A stretch of DNA of 64,000 nucleotides from positions 1,860,001 to 1,924,000 of the forward strand of contig NC_009922.1 of NCBI RefSeq assembly GCF_000018325.1. Reading direction: 5' to 3'. Source of the stretch: Alkaliphilus oremlandii OhILAs. Lineage in GTDB: Bacteria; Bacillota; Clostridia; Peptostreptococcales; Natronincolaceae. The notes under the pieces were generated by a model. The model saw only the letters and a program-made list of their open reading frames with translations. It did not search any database and was not told where the DNA came from. Below, piece by piece: positions 45,853-55,497 of this stretch. A program made the translations under genes and the position numbers. The first letter of the stretch is position 1. Each line of letters begins with the position of its first letter.

Positions 45853-47031
45853 TTAGTCTTCAATCGAAATCTTTTCTACTTCCAACGCTTCTAAAGCTGC
45901 ACTGATGAGAGCTTCTACATCTAATTTACTTTCTGATTGAAGGATTTTTTCTAACTTAGGCTGTGTAACTGGATGTTTCGGTAAAAACACGGTACAGCAA
46001 TCTTCAAATGGAAGTATCGATGTTTCGTAGGTTTCTATCTTCTGAGATAGATCAATGATATCTACTTTATCCATAGCGATTAAAGGTCTAAATACAGGCA
46101 GGTCTACAGCACTATTTGTAACATTTAGGCTCTTTACTGTTTGGCTTGCAACTTGACCGATACTCTCCCCAGTAACTAAGGCATCGCAATCGTTTTGCAG
46201 TGCTACGCGCTCTGCTATTTTCATCATAAATCTTCTTGAAAGGATGGTCATTTCTTCTTCCGGACACTTCTCGTTGATTTCCTTCTGAATCGGTAGCAGG
46301 TTCACAGAGTATAGTTTGAACGCTCCACAATAACCAGAAAGTATTTTTGCTAAATCCATTACTTTTTCTTTCGCTCGATCACTGGTAAATGGATAGCTAT
46401 GGAAATGTATTGCCTCTATATCCACACCTCTTTTTCCAACCATCCATCCTGCTACCGGGCTATCAATTCCCCCTGAAAGCAGAAGCAACGCTTTACCGTT
46501 GGTCCCTAAAGGCAGGCCACCAAAACCACTAATTTTATTGCTAAAGACAAAAGCTTGATCTCTGATTTCCACATGAATAGAGACATCTGGATGATGGACA
46601 TCAACAGAGATATTCTCTATATTCTCTAAAACGTGTCCACCCAGCTCTCTGCTAATTTCTAAGGATTGCATTGGAAATCTTTTATCTCCTCTTTTACTCT
46701 CCATTTTAAAGGTTTTAATTCCAGGATTTTCTAGCATTCGATCCTTTATCTCTTCAAGCACAACTTCTTTGATTCGGTCCATATCTACTTCAAACCTTTT
46801 TGCAACACTGAGAGAAACTACACCGAAGACCTTCTTTACGCGATCTGTAATATCCGCCACATCGTATGCATCAACGTCTACATAGATTCTACTATGCGCT
46901 TTATACACTTTAAGCTTACCCAGATCCGATAGTGCATGACGAATCTGTTTCACTAATTTATCTTCAAAAAATCTTTTATTATTTCCCTTCAACATGATTT
47001 CTCCATATCGAATAATTACTACATTTTCCAT
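45853..47031 (-). CDS. thiI: tRNA 4-thiouridine / thiazole sulfurtransferase ThiI
   Basis: Makes 4-thiouridine in tRNA and supplies sulfur for thiazole. NFLD plus THUMP domains (about 1-165), then the AANH domain with PP-loop LLSGGIDSPVAG (about 183). 392 aa, without the C-terminal rhodanese domain found in enterobacteria. Directly downstream (7 bases) of the cysteine desulfurase that would provide the persulfide. Confidence 0.95.
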   Translation of the reverse strand: MENVVIIRYGEIMLKGNNKRFFEDKLVKQIRHALSDLGKLKVYKAHSRIYVDVDAYDVADITDRVKKVFGVVSLSVAKRFEVDMDRIKEVVLEEIKDRMLENPGIKTFKMESKRGDKRFPMQSLEISRELGGHVLENIENISVDVHHPDVSIHVEIRDQAFVFSNKISGFGGLPLGTNGKALLLLSGGIDSPVAGWMVGKRGVDIEAIHFHSYPFTSDRAKEKVMDLAKILSGYCGAFKLYSVNLLPIQKEINEKCPEEEMTILSRRFMMKIAERVALQNDCDALVTGESIGQVASQTVKSLNVTNSAVDLPVFRPLIAMDKVDIIDLSQKIETYETSILPFEDCCTVFLPKHPVTQPKLEKILQSESKLDVEALISAALEALEVEKISIED

Positions 47032-47038
47032 GATACCA

Positions 47039-48196
47039 TCACCTCTTAATAATTCTCTTTAAACTCGTGTAATGTTCTTTAGTTTTTTCTAAGGCATAGT
47101 CGACTTCAGCCTTTGTCGTCCTATGGGATAAACTGAATCTGAGAGCACTATCAATCAGATTCTCATTCATACGAATCGCTTCCAACACATGGCTGAAGCC
47201 TTTTCTTTTTGAAGAACAAGCAGAACCTGAAGATACATAGATTCCATCTTGCTCTAAGCTATGAAGCATAATCTCACTTCGAACACCAGGAAAACTGACA
47301 TTGATAATATGGGGAGCAAAAGCATCATTTTTTTCTGATGTGATATGGACATCTTCTATTTTAGTGCTAAACTCCTCTATAAAATAATCACGTAGCTCTT
47401 TTAAATGGGCAATATTTTGATTTTGCTCTTCTACAGACAATCGAACTGCCTCTCCCAATCCATAAATACCGGGTACATTTTCAGTTCCTGACCGTATTCC
47501 CATTTCCTGATTTCCCCCACTTAGAATTGGCGTTATTTTAGTTCCTTTTTTAACATATAACGCACCGATTCCTTTGGGTCCTTGGATCTTGTGTCCACTG
47601 ATTGAAAAACTATCAACATTGAAATCTTTTAAGCTAAATTTTATTTTTCCAAAGGACTGAATGCCATCTACGTGAAATAAAGTCTTTGGATTTTTATCTT
47701 TAATAATCTTACTGATTTCCTTTATGGGCTCTATACTTCCAATCTCATTATTGACATGCATGATGCTGACTAAAATTGTTTGATCTGTAATTGAATCTTT
47801 CAGCTGATCTAAGGATATAAAACCCTTTCGATCTACATCTAAATACGTTACACAAAAACCCTTCTTCTCTAACTCATTCAATGTACTTAAAATAGATTTA
47901 TGCTCTATCTTAGAGGTAATGATATGATTTCCACTGCGCTTATAAGATTCAGCAATTCCTCTAATGGCTAGATTATTTGCCTCTGTACCGCTAGAGGTAA
48001 ATATGATTTCTTGGTCTGTACAGCCTAAAGCTTTAGCGATAATTCTTCTAATTCTTTTTATTTCTTTTTCGACTTCCATTCCTTTTCTATGAAGCGAGGA
48101 AGGATTCCCATAGGCTTCTTTCAAGGCTTTTAACATTGCTTCCACTACTTCTTCCCTAGGTTTTGTAGTAGCTGCATTATCTAAATAAACTTCCAT
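47039..48196 (-). CDS. iscS: Cysteine desulfurase (NifS/IscS family)
   Basis: PLP enzyme that transfers sulfur from cysteine. 385 aa with YLDNAATTKPREEV at the start, PLP lysine in SISGHKIQGPKG (about 205) and the mobile catalytic cysteine loop SSGSACSSKRKG (about 325). ATG 48196 follows GAGGGTG. Paired with thiI, so probably dedicated to tRNA thiolation (NifZ-like role) rather than general Fe-S assembly; inference from context. Confidence 0.93.
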   Translation of the reverse strand: MEVYLDNAATTKPREEVVEAMLKALKEAYGNPSSLHRKGMEVEKEIKRIRRIIAKALGCTDQEIIFTSSGTEANNLAIRGIAESYKRSGNHIITSKIEHKSILSTLNELEKKGFCVTYLDVDRKGFISLDQLKDSITDQTILVSIMHVNNEIGSIEPIKEISKIIKDKNPKTLFHVDGIQSFGKIKFSLKDFNVDSFSISGHKIQGPKGIGALYVKKGTKITPILSGGNQEMGIRSGTENVPGIYGLGEAVRLSVEEQNQNIAHLKELRDYFIEEFSTKIEDVHITSEKNDAFAPHIINVSFPGVRSEIMLHSLEQDGIYVSSGSACSSKRKGFSHVLEAIRMNENLIDSALRFSLSHRTTKAEVDYALEKTKEHYTSLKRIIKR

Positions 48197-48317
48197 AAAT
48201 TCACCCTCATTTTAATATTACAGGTAATATCATATATGAATAATATTACTTTGTAAAGCTTTGTAATTCTTACTTTATTATGTCCTCTGCCATGATAAAT
48301 AAGTATTCAGAAAAAAA

Positions 48318-48338
48318 GAAAGGTTATTGAAACCCTTC
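48318..48338 (-). terminator. Terminator of the LUD gene
   Basis: 8-bp stem GAAAGGTT/AACCCTTC (G-T pair) followed on the minus strand by CTTTTTTTC, 6 bases past the stop at 48344. Confidence 0.8.
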
Positions 48339-48343
48339 TCATT

Positions 48344-48955
48344 CTAAAATCCTAATTTTTCACCTACTATGTAAACCTGCAAATCTATTTCCATAGGTCT
48401 TCCACTGATAATCGTCGTAATATTACACATTCTTTCAGGACTTTGACAATCAGTACACTGTCCAGTAACAGCACAAGGCGTCTTGAGATTCAATCGATTT
48501 GCATTTTTACTACAGGCTTCATTTTTAATGCGATCAATAGCAGAAATTAAATCTGAACAGATTTTGTTTATCCCGCATATGACGATTACTTTTTGGGGAC
48601 CATAGAACATTGAAGCTACTCTATTGCCAACACCATCTATATTAATCAACTCGCCATCCTCTGTTATCGCATTGGTCCCTGTTAGATAAATGTCGGATGT
48701 AGCAGCGATCCTTCTTGTCTCTGACATTTTTGATGGCTCTGATAACCAGTGCCAATGAACTTGATTACCAGCCTTTATTAAATCTTCATATAGATTTAAT
48801 TCTTTCACTGACATTGATCCACCAATGCCTACTGACATCTCTTCTTTTATTTCCTTTAAAATTGCTTCTCTAGTTTCTTCCTTCGTTTTAAAAAATTTAG
48901 CACTGATGTTTCTCTTCCCTAGATTTTTTAAAACCTTTTCAATCCTTTGTTCCAC
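48344..48955 (-). CDS. LUD domain protein (lactate utilization/LutC-like)
   Basis: 203 aa, single LUD domain (formerly DUF162) with SVGIGGSMSVKEL, TGTNAITEDGELINIDGVGNR and VIVCGINKI. A cysteine cluster near the C-terminus (CAVTGQCTDCQSPERMC) could bind metal. Members take part in lactate oxidation complexes, but stand-alone copies have no defined role. GTG 48955 with GGGGG 7 bases upstream and a good divergent promoter. Confidence 0.88.
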   Translation of the reverse strand: MEQRIEKVLKNLGKRNISAKFFKTKEETREAILKEIKEEMSVGIGGSMSVKELNLYEDLIKAGNQVHWHWLSEPSKMSETRRIAATSDIYLTGTNAITEDGELINIDGVGNRVASMFYGPQKVIVICGINKICSDLISAIDRIKNEACSKNANRLNLKTPCAVTGQCTDCQSPERMCNITTIISGRPMEIDLQVYIVGEKLGF

Positions 48956-49029
48956 GAAATTACCCCCTAAATGAAATAAGTGAATATGTATATACTCTAT
49001 TATATACTAATTTTTACATAAACAAAATT

Positions 49030-49059
49030 ATTATATATAATAAATTTTTTTCATGTCAA
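49030..49059 (-). promoter_or_regulatory. Sigma-A promoter for the LUD gene
   Basis: Minus strand TTGACA (49054-49059), 18-base spacer, TATAAT (49030-49035), 75 bases upstream of the GTG start. Confidence 0.75.
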
Positions 49060-49063
49060 ATCA

Positions 49064-49092
49064 TTGACCTTTTTGTCGAAATTTGTTACAAT
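49064..49092 (+). promoter_or_regulatory. Sigma-A promoter for the candidate small RNA
   Basis: TTGACC (49064-49069), 17-base spacer, TACAAT (49087-49092). Predicted start near 49099. Confidence 0.75.
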
Positions 49093-49098
49093 ATGTTT

Positions 49099-49212
49099 GT
49101 GGTTATCCCCCTGGTAACCTCGATAATATAATCTCTATTCCCAATACCCCTTTTGAACGGAATCACGTCCAACGGACGTGCAGCTAGGTTGCATAGACCT
49201 AGCTTTTTTTTT
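49099..49212 (+). ncRNA. Candidate C-rich small RNA or attenuated leader
   Basis: About 114 nt with its own promoter and three hairpins: GGTTATC/GGTAACC with a CCCCT loop (49101-49119), CACGTCC/GGACGTG with an AAC loop (49164-49180) and a perfect terminator AGCTAGGT/ACCTAGCT followed by nine Ts (49182-49212). Unpaired stretches include TTCCCAATACCCC. The C-rich loops recall Firmicute RsaE/RoxS-type regulators, but no family is identified. It might instead be an attenuator in the asparaginase leader. Confidence 0.6.
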
Positions 49213-49326
49213 CGTGCTTGAAGTTTTTATGTAAATTTATATTTTCATATTTCCAAACTACTATTCTATGCTATATAATGATATTGGATTATCTTTATTA
49301 TATTAAACTATTAGAGGAGGTTTATA

Positions 49327-50319
49327 ATGCGTAAGCCTAAAGTTGCAATCATATTTACCGGAGGCACAATTTCAATGTCCGTAGACCCTAGGATCGGCGC
49401 TGCAATTCCTTCATTGTCCAGCGAAGAAATTATGTCCTTAGTAACGAATATAGATAAATATGCAGAAACAGAGTCCATTACATTTTCTACTCTTCCTGGT
49501 CCGCATATTGATATTCCATTAATGATGGATCTTCAAAAGCTCGTTGTTCAAACCTTAGAACGAGAAGATATGGATGGTGTCATCATAACTCACGGTACAG
49601 ATACCTTAGAGGAAACTGCTTATTTATTAGATCTGACAATTAATTCTTCTAAGCCTGTTGTCGTTGTTGGGGCCATGAGAAACAGTTCAGAGCTTGGCTA
49701 TGATGGACCAAGTAATTTAGCTGCCGCAGTTTGTACTGCCATATCACCAGATTCTAAGAATAAAGGTGTGCTCGTTGTAATGAATAATGAGGTTAACGCT
49801 GCTAGTGAAGTTACAAAGAATAACACATTGAGCTTGAATACCTTCAAATCCCTAGAATTCGGTCCCCTTGGAATTGTAGATAATGATGAGGTCATCTACC
49901 ATAGACAGATCATCAACCGTCAATATATTCCGACTCAATCTGCTGAAATCAATGTTGATTTAATCAAATGTGTTGCAGGTATGGACTCAAGATTTCTGAA
50001 ATATTCTGTGGATACAGGCGCCAAAGGAATTGTTATCGAGGCATTGGGCAGAGGTAATGTTCCTCCAAGTATGCTAGAGGGTATTGAGTACGCTATTAAG
50101 CATAGGGTCGCCATTGTAATGGTATCCCGCTGCCCTACTGGAAGAGTTTTAGATACTTATGGCTATGAAGGTGCTGGCAGGGCCTTAAAAAATATGGGCG
50201 TCATTCTAGGTGGAGATCTTCCAGGACAAAAAGCTAGGATTAAGTTGATGTTAGCCTTATCCATATCCAATGATCTAAACGTCGTTAAAAATATCATTGA
50301 AAATAACCAATATAAATAA
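49327..50319 (+). CDS. ansA: L-asparaginase, type I
   Basis: Hydrolyses asparagine to aspartate and ammonia. 330 aa with catalytic threonines in FTGGTISMS (about 10-18) and HGTDTLEETAYLL (about 88), and the VVVGAMRNSSELGYDGPSNL segment. No signal peptide, so cytoplasmic. Strong ribosome binding site GAGGAGGT. Preceded by the candidate small RNA, followed by its own terminator. Confidence 0.95.
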   Translation: MRKPKVAIIFTGGTISMSVDPRIGAAIPSLSSEEIMSLVTNIDKYAETESITFSTLPGPHIDIPLMMDLQKLVVQTLEREDMDGVIITHGTDTLEETAYLLDLTINSSKPVVVVGAMRNSSELGYDGPSNLAAAVCTAISPDSKNKGVLVVMNNEVNAASEVTKNNTLSLNTFKSLEFGPLGIVDNDEVIYHRQIINRQYIPTQSAEINVDLIKCVAGMDSRFLKYSVDTGAKGIVIEALGRGNVPPSMLEGIEYAIKHRVAIVMVSRCPTGRVLDTYGYEGAGRALKNMGVILGGDLPGQKARIKLMLALSISNDLNVVKNIIENNQYK

Positions 50320-50323
50320 TGAA

Positions 50324-50363
50324 AAGACCTTACTAGTAATTTCTTTTTTACTAATAGGGTCTT
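50324..50363 (+). terminator. Bidirectional terminator between ansA and the helicase gene
   Basis: 16-bp arms with two G-T pairs (AAGACCTTACTAGTAA and complement), loop TTTCTTTT-like, between convergent stops. Confidence 0.85.
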
Positions 50364-50367
50364 CTCT

Positions 50368-52404
50368 TTAACTAATTAAATTATTTTCCGCACATATTGC
50401 TAAATCTAAATCCTTCGTTTCGTTACTTTTAAAGAACCAAACCTTCAGCATGTTTTTATCTGCCTTCTGAATCAATCCCTTACCAAAGACCTTATGAAAT
50501 ATTTCCTGACCTTTTTGAAATGTATTGAGTTTTTCTTTGAACAGCTCCATTTCTCCAATAAACCGAGAGACATCTGCTTTCTTATCGTATTTGCTCATGG
50601 GTGAATAAATATATAATCGCTCCTTTGCCCTCGTAATAGCCACGTAGAACAAACGTCTTTCTTCCTCTATACTTTCCTCGTCCTGACTCTTGCTGTGGGG
50701 GATAATCTCCTCTAAAGCTTCTATAATGATGACTACTTTAAATTCTAGTCCCTTTGCACTATGCATTGTCAGCAATTCTACCTGATTTCCTTTAGCATAA
50801 GAGCTTCTTTTGTTTTCCTGCAATGATTTCTTGAATTCATTGATATGGTTTAAGAATTCCATAGTATTACCGTGCTTTAAAGAGATGTCTTCTAGCTCGT
50901 CTAATATCTCCAATAAACCCTCCCCATGGATACCTTTTTCCAAACAGTAATTGTTGATATAGTCATCATATCCAATGTCTTTTCGAATATAATGAATGGC
51001 CTCTTTGGCATCCATAGATTTTAAGTTTTTCAAATCTATTTCTAATTTGTCCAGATAAGTCACTTGATAAGGCATTAAATTTCCCTTCACTCTGAGGGAT
51101 GTAATAAAATCTTTATGGTATTCATCCGCATCTTTCTTTGCCTTGTTCGTAATATATCGGGTGGGCCGATTGATAATTCTCTTTAATGCTTCTCTATCAT
51201 TGAGATTGACAGTGGCTTTTAAATATGCCACAATATCCTTCGCCATCCAGTGTTCGTATATATTATATATATTATCTCTCGATATAAATGGAATATTATT
51301 ATCTAAAAAGGAGTCTACGATAGAGCTGGATAGGATATTGGTTCTGTAGATGACAGCAATATCCCTATAGGTATATCCTTCTTCTAACAAGGTGGAGATT
51401 ACTTCACTAACCTCTTGATTTTCCATCTCCCTGGTTTTCGGTCGAGAAAATTGAATCTCAACACCAGGATTTTTTGTAGATATCATCTTTTTATCTACCC
51501 TAAATTCATTATTGCTTATGAGCTTATTCGCTGTGTCAATGATGATTTCTTGGGATCTATAGTTTAGATTCAGTATAATTTTTTTTGTATTCTTAAAAAT
51601 ACGATCAAATTCTAAGATGAAATTTGGATTTGCTCCCCTGAAACTATAGATGGATTGATCATCGTCTCCAACAACAAACAAGTTTTTTCTTGAAGCTACA
51701 ATTAGTTTAATGATCTCAAACTGTATACTATTGATATCTTGAAATTCATCAATCAATATGTATTGATAAGCATCTCTTATGCTTTGTAAAACACTGGGTT
51801 GATTCACAAGCAATTGGTAGCACTTCGTCAGCATGTCATCGAAATCAATTTTAAAGGAATCTTTTTTGTAGGTTTCATAGGAAAAAACTACTCGTTCAAA
51901 GTCTTCCTTTGATATAGAGTTGGGCGTAAAGTTATCTTGATCTAAGATATTGCTTTTAAATAGCCCCACATCTAATATAATGTCTTTGATTAGATCATCA
52001 TCTAATTCATTTCCTATATTCAATGTCTTGACAATATTTTTGATCACACCGATCTTCTCTCCCTCATCTAAAATGTTTCCTAGATTATATCTATAATAAG
52101 ATCTTAAAATTTTAAAAAAGGTAGAATGAAAGGTCCCAAAACTAACATTTTTATCTGAAGATGAAAAATACTGATAGCTTTCTTCAAACCTGCTCTTCAT
52201 TTCATCTGCAGCAGCCTTCGTAAAGGAAATAACCAAAATTTTGTTTGCATCCACTTTATAGTGATCAATTAAATACCCTACTCTATGGGTGATTACTGTA
52301 GTTTTGCCTGAGCCAGGTCCTGCATATACCATGCAAGGTCCTTCAAAGTGCTGGACGGCTTCCAATTGTTGCGGATTTAATTGTTTTAAGTACTGCTGTA
52401 TCAT
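50368..52404 (-). CDS. UvrD/PcrA-type superfamily 1A DNA helicase
   Basis: 3'-5' DNA helicase of 678 aa. Motifs visible: Q-motif LNPQQLEAV, Walker A AGPGSGKTTVI, DEFQD (motif II), GDDDQSIYSFRGA (III), LTMHSAKGLEFKVV (V), LFYVAITRAKERLYI (VI). It is shorter and more divergent than PcrA itself, and ends in a Tudor-like patch (FHKVFGKGLIQKADKNMLKVWF). ATG 52404 has GAGGTG upstream; the TTG at 52416 is disfavoured. Confidence 0.92.
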   Translation of the reverse strand: MIQQYLKQLNPQQLEAVQHFEGPCMVYAGPGSGKTTVITHRVGYLIDHYKVDANKILVISFTKAAADEMKSRFEESYQYFSSSDKNVSFGTFHSTFFKILRSYYRYNLGNILDEGEKIGVIKNIVKTLNIGNELDDDLIKDIILDVGLFKSNILDQDNFTPNSISKEDFERVVFSYETYKKDSFKIDFDDMLTKCYQLLVNQPSVLQSIRDAYQYILIDEFQDINSIQFEIIKLIVASRKNLFVVGDDDQSIYSFRGANPNFILEFDRIFKNTKKIILNLNYRSQEIIIDTANKLISNNEFRVDKKMISTKNPGVEIQFSRPKTREMENQEVSEVISTLLEEGYTYRDIAVIYRTNILSSSIVDSFLDNNIPFISRDNIYNIYEHWMAKDIVAYLKATVNLNDREALKRIINRPTRYITNKAKKDADEYHKDFITSLRVKGNLMPYQVTYLDKLEIDLKNLKSMDAKEAIHYIRKDIGYDDYINNYCLEKGIHGEGLLEILDELEDISLKHGNTMEFLNHINEFKKSLQENKRSSYAKGNQVELLTMHSAKGLEFKVVIIIEALEEIIPHSKSQDEESIEEERRLFYVAITRAKERLYIYSPMSKYDKKADVSRFIGEMELFKEKLNTFQKGQEIFHKVFGKGLIQKADKNMLKVWFFKSNETKDLDLAICAENNLIS

Positions 52405-52491
52405 AATACACCTCAAATTTAAAATATAATTTAGCTTGTACCATTATATCAAATTCCTTAAAAAATTAAACTCTATTTGATTAAAATGGTG

Positions 52492-53901
52492 TCATTTTTT
52501 CATTAGCTGCTTCATCATACTTGTAAATAAGAGGTCTATTTCCTCACTATATAATCTGTAGGATGTGTTTGTCTTTAAATTGTTCCAAGATTTGCTTAAG
52601 TACTGTACCGCAGAATTTACACCACTATCCTTGTAAATTATATAACCATGATTTAATATTAACTGGGCATTTAGTCGAATATCTTTATTTAACGTAAGAA
52701 TATACTGAGATAAATCCAATGCCTTTTTATATTGATAATTGTTCATGTATTGCCCTACCAATTCTGTTCCTATGAATATGGCATCATTGTTGTCCAATGT
52801 TAAATTTAGATATTTCTCTAGAAAAGAGATGTAGTCCTTGGCGTTAATTTTGTCCTTGGATATATAGATGAAATTTGCCATTCCTTTGATGTTTTCTTTA
52901 TTTTCCATTGTTTCATAATATTCCATAGCCTCTACGACCAGTTCTCTCTGCCTTTCTTTTAATAGGCTATTATCATAGGATAGTAAATAGTAATTTACGC
53001 CGATCACATTGTAATATTCATCATTTTTGAGCTGCCATAATGTACCAATGGGATCCGCATCATATAAATGGCGTTCCGCATGAGGAATGTATCCAATAAA
53101 AGATATGTATTCTAATGTTGCGATGGCATCTACAAACTTTTTATCGAAGTTTTCTTGATTTCTAGGACGATTCCCATATTCAAAAAGTGGTTTTTCTTTT
53201 AGTAAATTGAATCGCGCCAAATCATTGATATTCAATTGATCTTTCTTTAAGTATTCTAAATCCTCATATGCTTTCTTTACGATCTTTGAGGCTTCAGCAC
53301 GGGTAATATTGTTCCACGGTCTAAAAGTACCATCTTCATAACCTTCAACAATACCGTTTCCCGTTAAGTTTAAGATCTCTTTATAGAATTTCATATCGCT
53401 ATTTAAATCTGTATATTTTTTGTTCAATGGTTTTACTGGGGGAGATGTTATTAAACTGATTAGAACTCCAGCCTCATATCTAGTAATGGGCTCATTTGGT
53501 TTAAAATTATTTCCAGGGAAAACCCATTGAATATCTACTTTGGGCATATTTTCATTCTCTATATAATGGATGACTTTATAAATATCCTCATAAGCCCAAA
53601 ATTCTTTTGTTAGGTCACTATATTTTAATTTAAAGTTACTGTTCACCTTACTGGTGGATCTCTTCTGTATTCCAAGCAACCGATTAATGATGGCCATAAA
53701 TTCTGCTCTAGTTATACTATTTTCAGGTTTAAATGTATTGTTTTCATATCCCTTAAATAAACGAACATCATTTGTTGCCCAATCGATATATAGTTCTCCC
53801 CAATGATCCAAAATATCGTCGTAATAAACATATGCCCTACTGGTTTGAGCACTAGATACCACCATTAAAATCACCATAAACAATATCCATAATTTTCTCA
53901 T
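52492..53901 (-). CDS. S-layer homology (SLH) domain protein
   Basis: 469 aa secreted protein. Signal peptide (about 1-23) and three SLH repeats (about 28-75, 90-150, 155-205; signatures FKPENSITRAEFMAIINRLL, FKPNEPITRYEAGVLISLI, FRPWNNITRAEASKIVKKA) that anchor to secondary wall polymer. The C-terminal 250 residues are helical and may form TPR-like repeats; function unknown. ATG 53901 follows AGGAGGG. Confidence 0.9.
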   Translation of the reverse strand: MRKLWILFMVILMVVSSAQTSRAYVYYDDILDHWGELYIDWATNDVRLFKGYENNTFKPENSITRAEFMAIINRLLGIQKRSTSKVNSNFKLKYSDLTKEFWAYEDIYKVIHYIENENMPKVDIQWVFPGNNFKPNEPITRYEAGVLISLITSPPVKPLNKKYTDLNSDMKFYKEILNLTGNGIVEGYEDGTFRPWNNITRAEASKIVKKAYEDLEYLKKDQLNINDLARFNLLKEKPLFEYGNRPRNQENFDKKFVDAIATLEYISFIGYIPHAERHLYDADPIGTLWQLKNDEYYNVIGVNYYLLSYDNSLLKERQRELVVEAMEYYETMENKENIKGMANFIYISKDKINAKDYISFLEKYLNLTLDNNDAIFIGTELVGQYMNNYQYKKALDLSQYILTLNKDIRLNAQLILNHGYIIYKDSGVNSAVQYLSKSWNNLKTNTSYRLYSEEIDLLFTSMMKQLMKK

Positions 53902-54076
53902 AAAATCCCTCCTGTTTCCCCTTTATTATGGAATCTCTATTATTCATATTATCATGTATACCCTAATCCTAATATTAAACTTACATTACGTTTAAAAATA
54001 AAAACTTTTTTCTAAATTTTTGATTCAAATCTTTTTATCTGATATGATATTATTAAGAATTCCTTAGGAGGTCCCT

Positions 54077-55114
54077 ATGAAAATCAAAACTTTTGAATTA
54101 AATGAAAACACATATTTACCCAATCCTCTATTAAATATATTCAATTCGGGAGACTATTGTATCATCGACATAGAAACCATGGGCCTTAGCAGACAATATC
54201 ATGAAGTTGTATTAATCGGTGTTTTATTCAATAAAAACAATCAAATTGTGATCAAACAATTTTTTGCAGAAAAACCGAAGGAAGAAATTCTCATTTTAAA
54301 GGAATTTGCTGCTTTATATCAAAGCTTTTCCTACGTTATAACTTACAATGGTGCCGCTTTTGATATTCCTTTTCTAAAGCATCGATTTAAATATCATAAC
54401 TTAGAGTGGCATTTTGATGATCTGACGCATATCGACGTGCTCCAATGTCTCCGAAAAGATACGCTAAAATCACAGCTAGAAAACCTTAAGCTAAAAACTG
54501 TTGAGAGGTTTCTTGGGATTTACAGAACGGATACCATCAGTGGTCAGGATAGCGTTCTTCTCTATAAGGAGTACGTTAAAAATCCTTCACCTAGCTTAGA
54601 GAAAACAATATTACTTCATAATTACGAGGATATTTATTATTTAAATAAACTTCTTCATATTTTTAATCATGTTCAGATCGAAAAGAATAATCTGATAGGA
54701 AATAGGATCCAGGTGATCCACCATTCTGAAACCATTGATTTTGTATTTTTTCCTAAAGATGTATTGATAAAGGGAAACTTGCTCTTTATTAAAGGAAGTA
54801 CAAAGTGTCAAAAAAAATTACTCGATGTTATTTACTATGGATCGGAATTTAAATTTGAATGGTCCCCTTCCAGTGGAGAATTTTGCATAGAAATCCAGCT
54901 ATATGAAGGTTATTTACCATCTGGAGAAAAGTGTACCTATATTAATCGAAAGGACTTTAATTTATTTGAAGATGTGTTGAAAGAAAAGCAGCTTCATAAC
55001 GGTGATCTTCTGACAGACCAACTTATGATTCTAGCCGTAAATGGTAGGATGAATGTGGATTTAATAACACATTTAATATCGAATATCTTAAATTCAATAT
55101 TAAATGAACAATAA
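54077..55114 (+). CDS. YprB-type ribonuclease H-like 3'-5' exonuclease
   Basis: 345 aa. N-terminal DEDD exonuclease fold: Asp/Glu in CIIDIETMG (about 34-42), second Asp in TYNGAAFDIPF (about 95), third in THIDVLQ and the last in LHNYEDIYYL (about 190). The C-terminal 130 residues are unassigned. Strong AGGAGG site before ATG. Convergent with the tRNA array. Confidence 0.85.
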   Translation: MKIKTFELNENTYLPNPLLNIFNSGDYCIIDIETMGLSRQYHEVVLIGVLFNKNNQIVIKQFFAEKPKEEILILKEFAALYQSFSYVITYNGAAFDIPFLKHRFKYHNLEWHFDDLTHIDVLQCLRKDTLKSQLENLKLKTVERFLGIYRTDTISGQDSVLLYKEYVKNPSPSLEKTILLHNYEDIYYLNKLLHIFNHVQIEKNNLIGNRIQVIHHSETIDFVFFPKDVLIKGNLLFIKGSTKCQKKLLDVIYYGSEFKFEWSPSSGEFCIEIQLYEGYLPSGEKCTYINRKDFNLFEDVLKEKQLHNGDLLTDQLMILAVNGRMNVDLITHLISNILNSILNEQ

Positions 55115-55147
55115 AAAAATAGACTCAAATGCAATAATGGCACCAGC

Positions 55148-55182
55148 CCTTTGCCAATCGTTGGGTAGAAGCTTGGCAAAGG
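55148..55182. other. Hairpin between exonuclease gene and tRNA array
   Basis: Perfect 10-bp arms CCTTTGCCAA/TTGGCAAAGG with a 15-base loop, in addition to the terminator beside it. No T-tract; role unknown. Confidence 0.5.
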
Positions 55183-55190
55183 ACATAACA

Positions 55191-55218
55191 AAAGAACTGA
55201 TAATATTATCAGTTCTTT
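55191..55218. terminator. Bidirectional terminator after the tRNA array and exonuclease gene
   Basis: Perfect 28-base palindrome (AAAGAACTGATAAT and complement) with T-tracts on both strands; ends the minus-strand tRNA transcript and the plus-strand exonuclease transcript. Confidence 0.88.
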
Positions 55219-55221
55219 TTC

Positions 55222-55297
55222 TGGTGCCCAGAGGCGGAATCGAACCACCGACACGGGGATTTTCAGTCCCCTGCTCTACCGACTGAGCTATCTGGGC
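55222..55297 (-). tRNA. tRNA-Phe (GAA)
   Basis: Full cloverleaf with encoded CCA; anticodon loop CTGAAAA. Last gene of the minus-strand tRNA array. Confidence 0.97.
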
Positions 55298-55312
55298 TTA
55301 TTGAAATGTAAA

Positions 55313-55389
55313 TGGTGGACCTTCAGGGATTCGAACCCCGGACCTGCCGGTTATGAGCCGGATGCTCTGACCAACTGAGCTAAAGGTCC
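55313..55389 (-). tRNA. tRNA with CAT anticodon (Met, or Ile2 if lysidinylated)
   Basis: Full cloverleaf with CCA; loop CTCATAA. The 1:72 pair is G-C, so it is not the initiator. The body (GGACCTTTAGCTCAG) resembles both elongator Met and Ile(CAT) genes in Firmicutes; I cannot separate these here. Confidence 0.93.
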
Positions 55390-55412
55390 TTACTTTAAAA
55401 ACATAAAAAAAA

Positions 55413-55490
55413 TGGTCCGGGTGGAGGGATTCGAACCCCCGGCCCCATGGTCCCAAACCATGTGCGCTACCAAACTGCGCTACACCCGGA
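55413..55490 (-). tRNA. tRNA-Pro (TGG)
   Basis: Full cloverleaf with CCA; loop TTTGGGA, acceptor TCCGGGT. Confidence 0.96.
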
Positions 55491-55497
55491 CATTAAA

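Larger units (their letters stand above)
48956..49326. other. Divergent intergenic region with two promoters and a small-RNA candidate
   Basis: 371 bases. Holds a minus-strand promoter for the LUD gene, a plus-strand promoter back to back with it, and a short structured transcript ending in a strong terminator (49099-49212), then about 115 bases of AT-rich leader before the asparaginase gene. Confidence 0.7.

Noticed and set aside
49099..49326. T-box or amino-acid riboswitch upstream of asparaginase
   Set aside because: The T-box AGGGTGG-type motif and the conserved features of known riboswitches are absent, and the structured part is too short.
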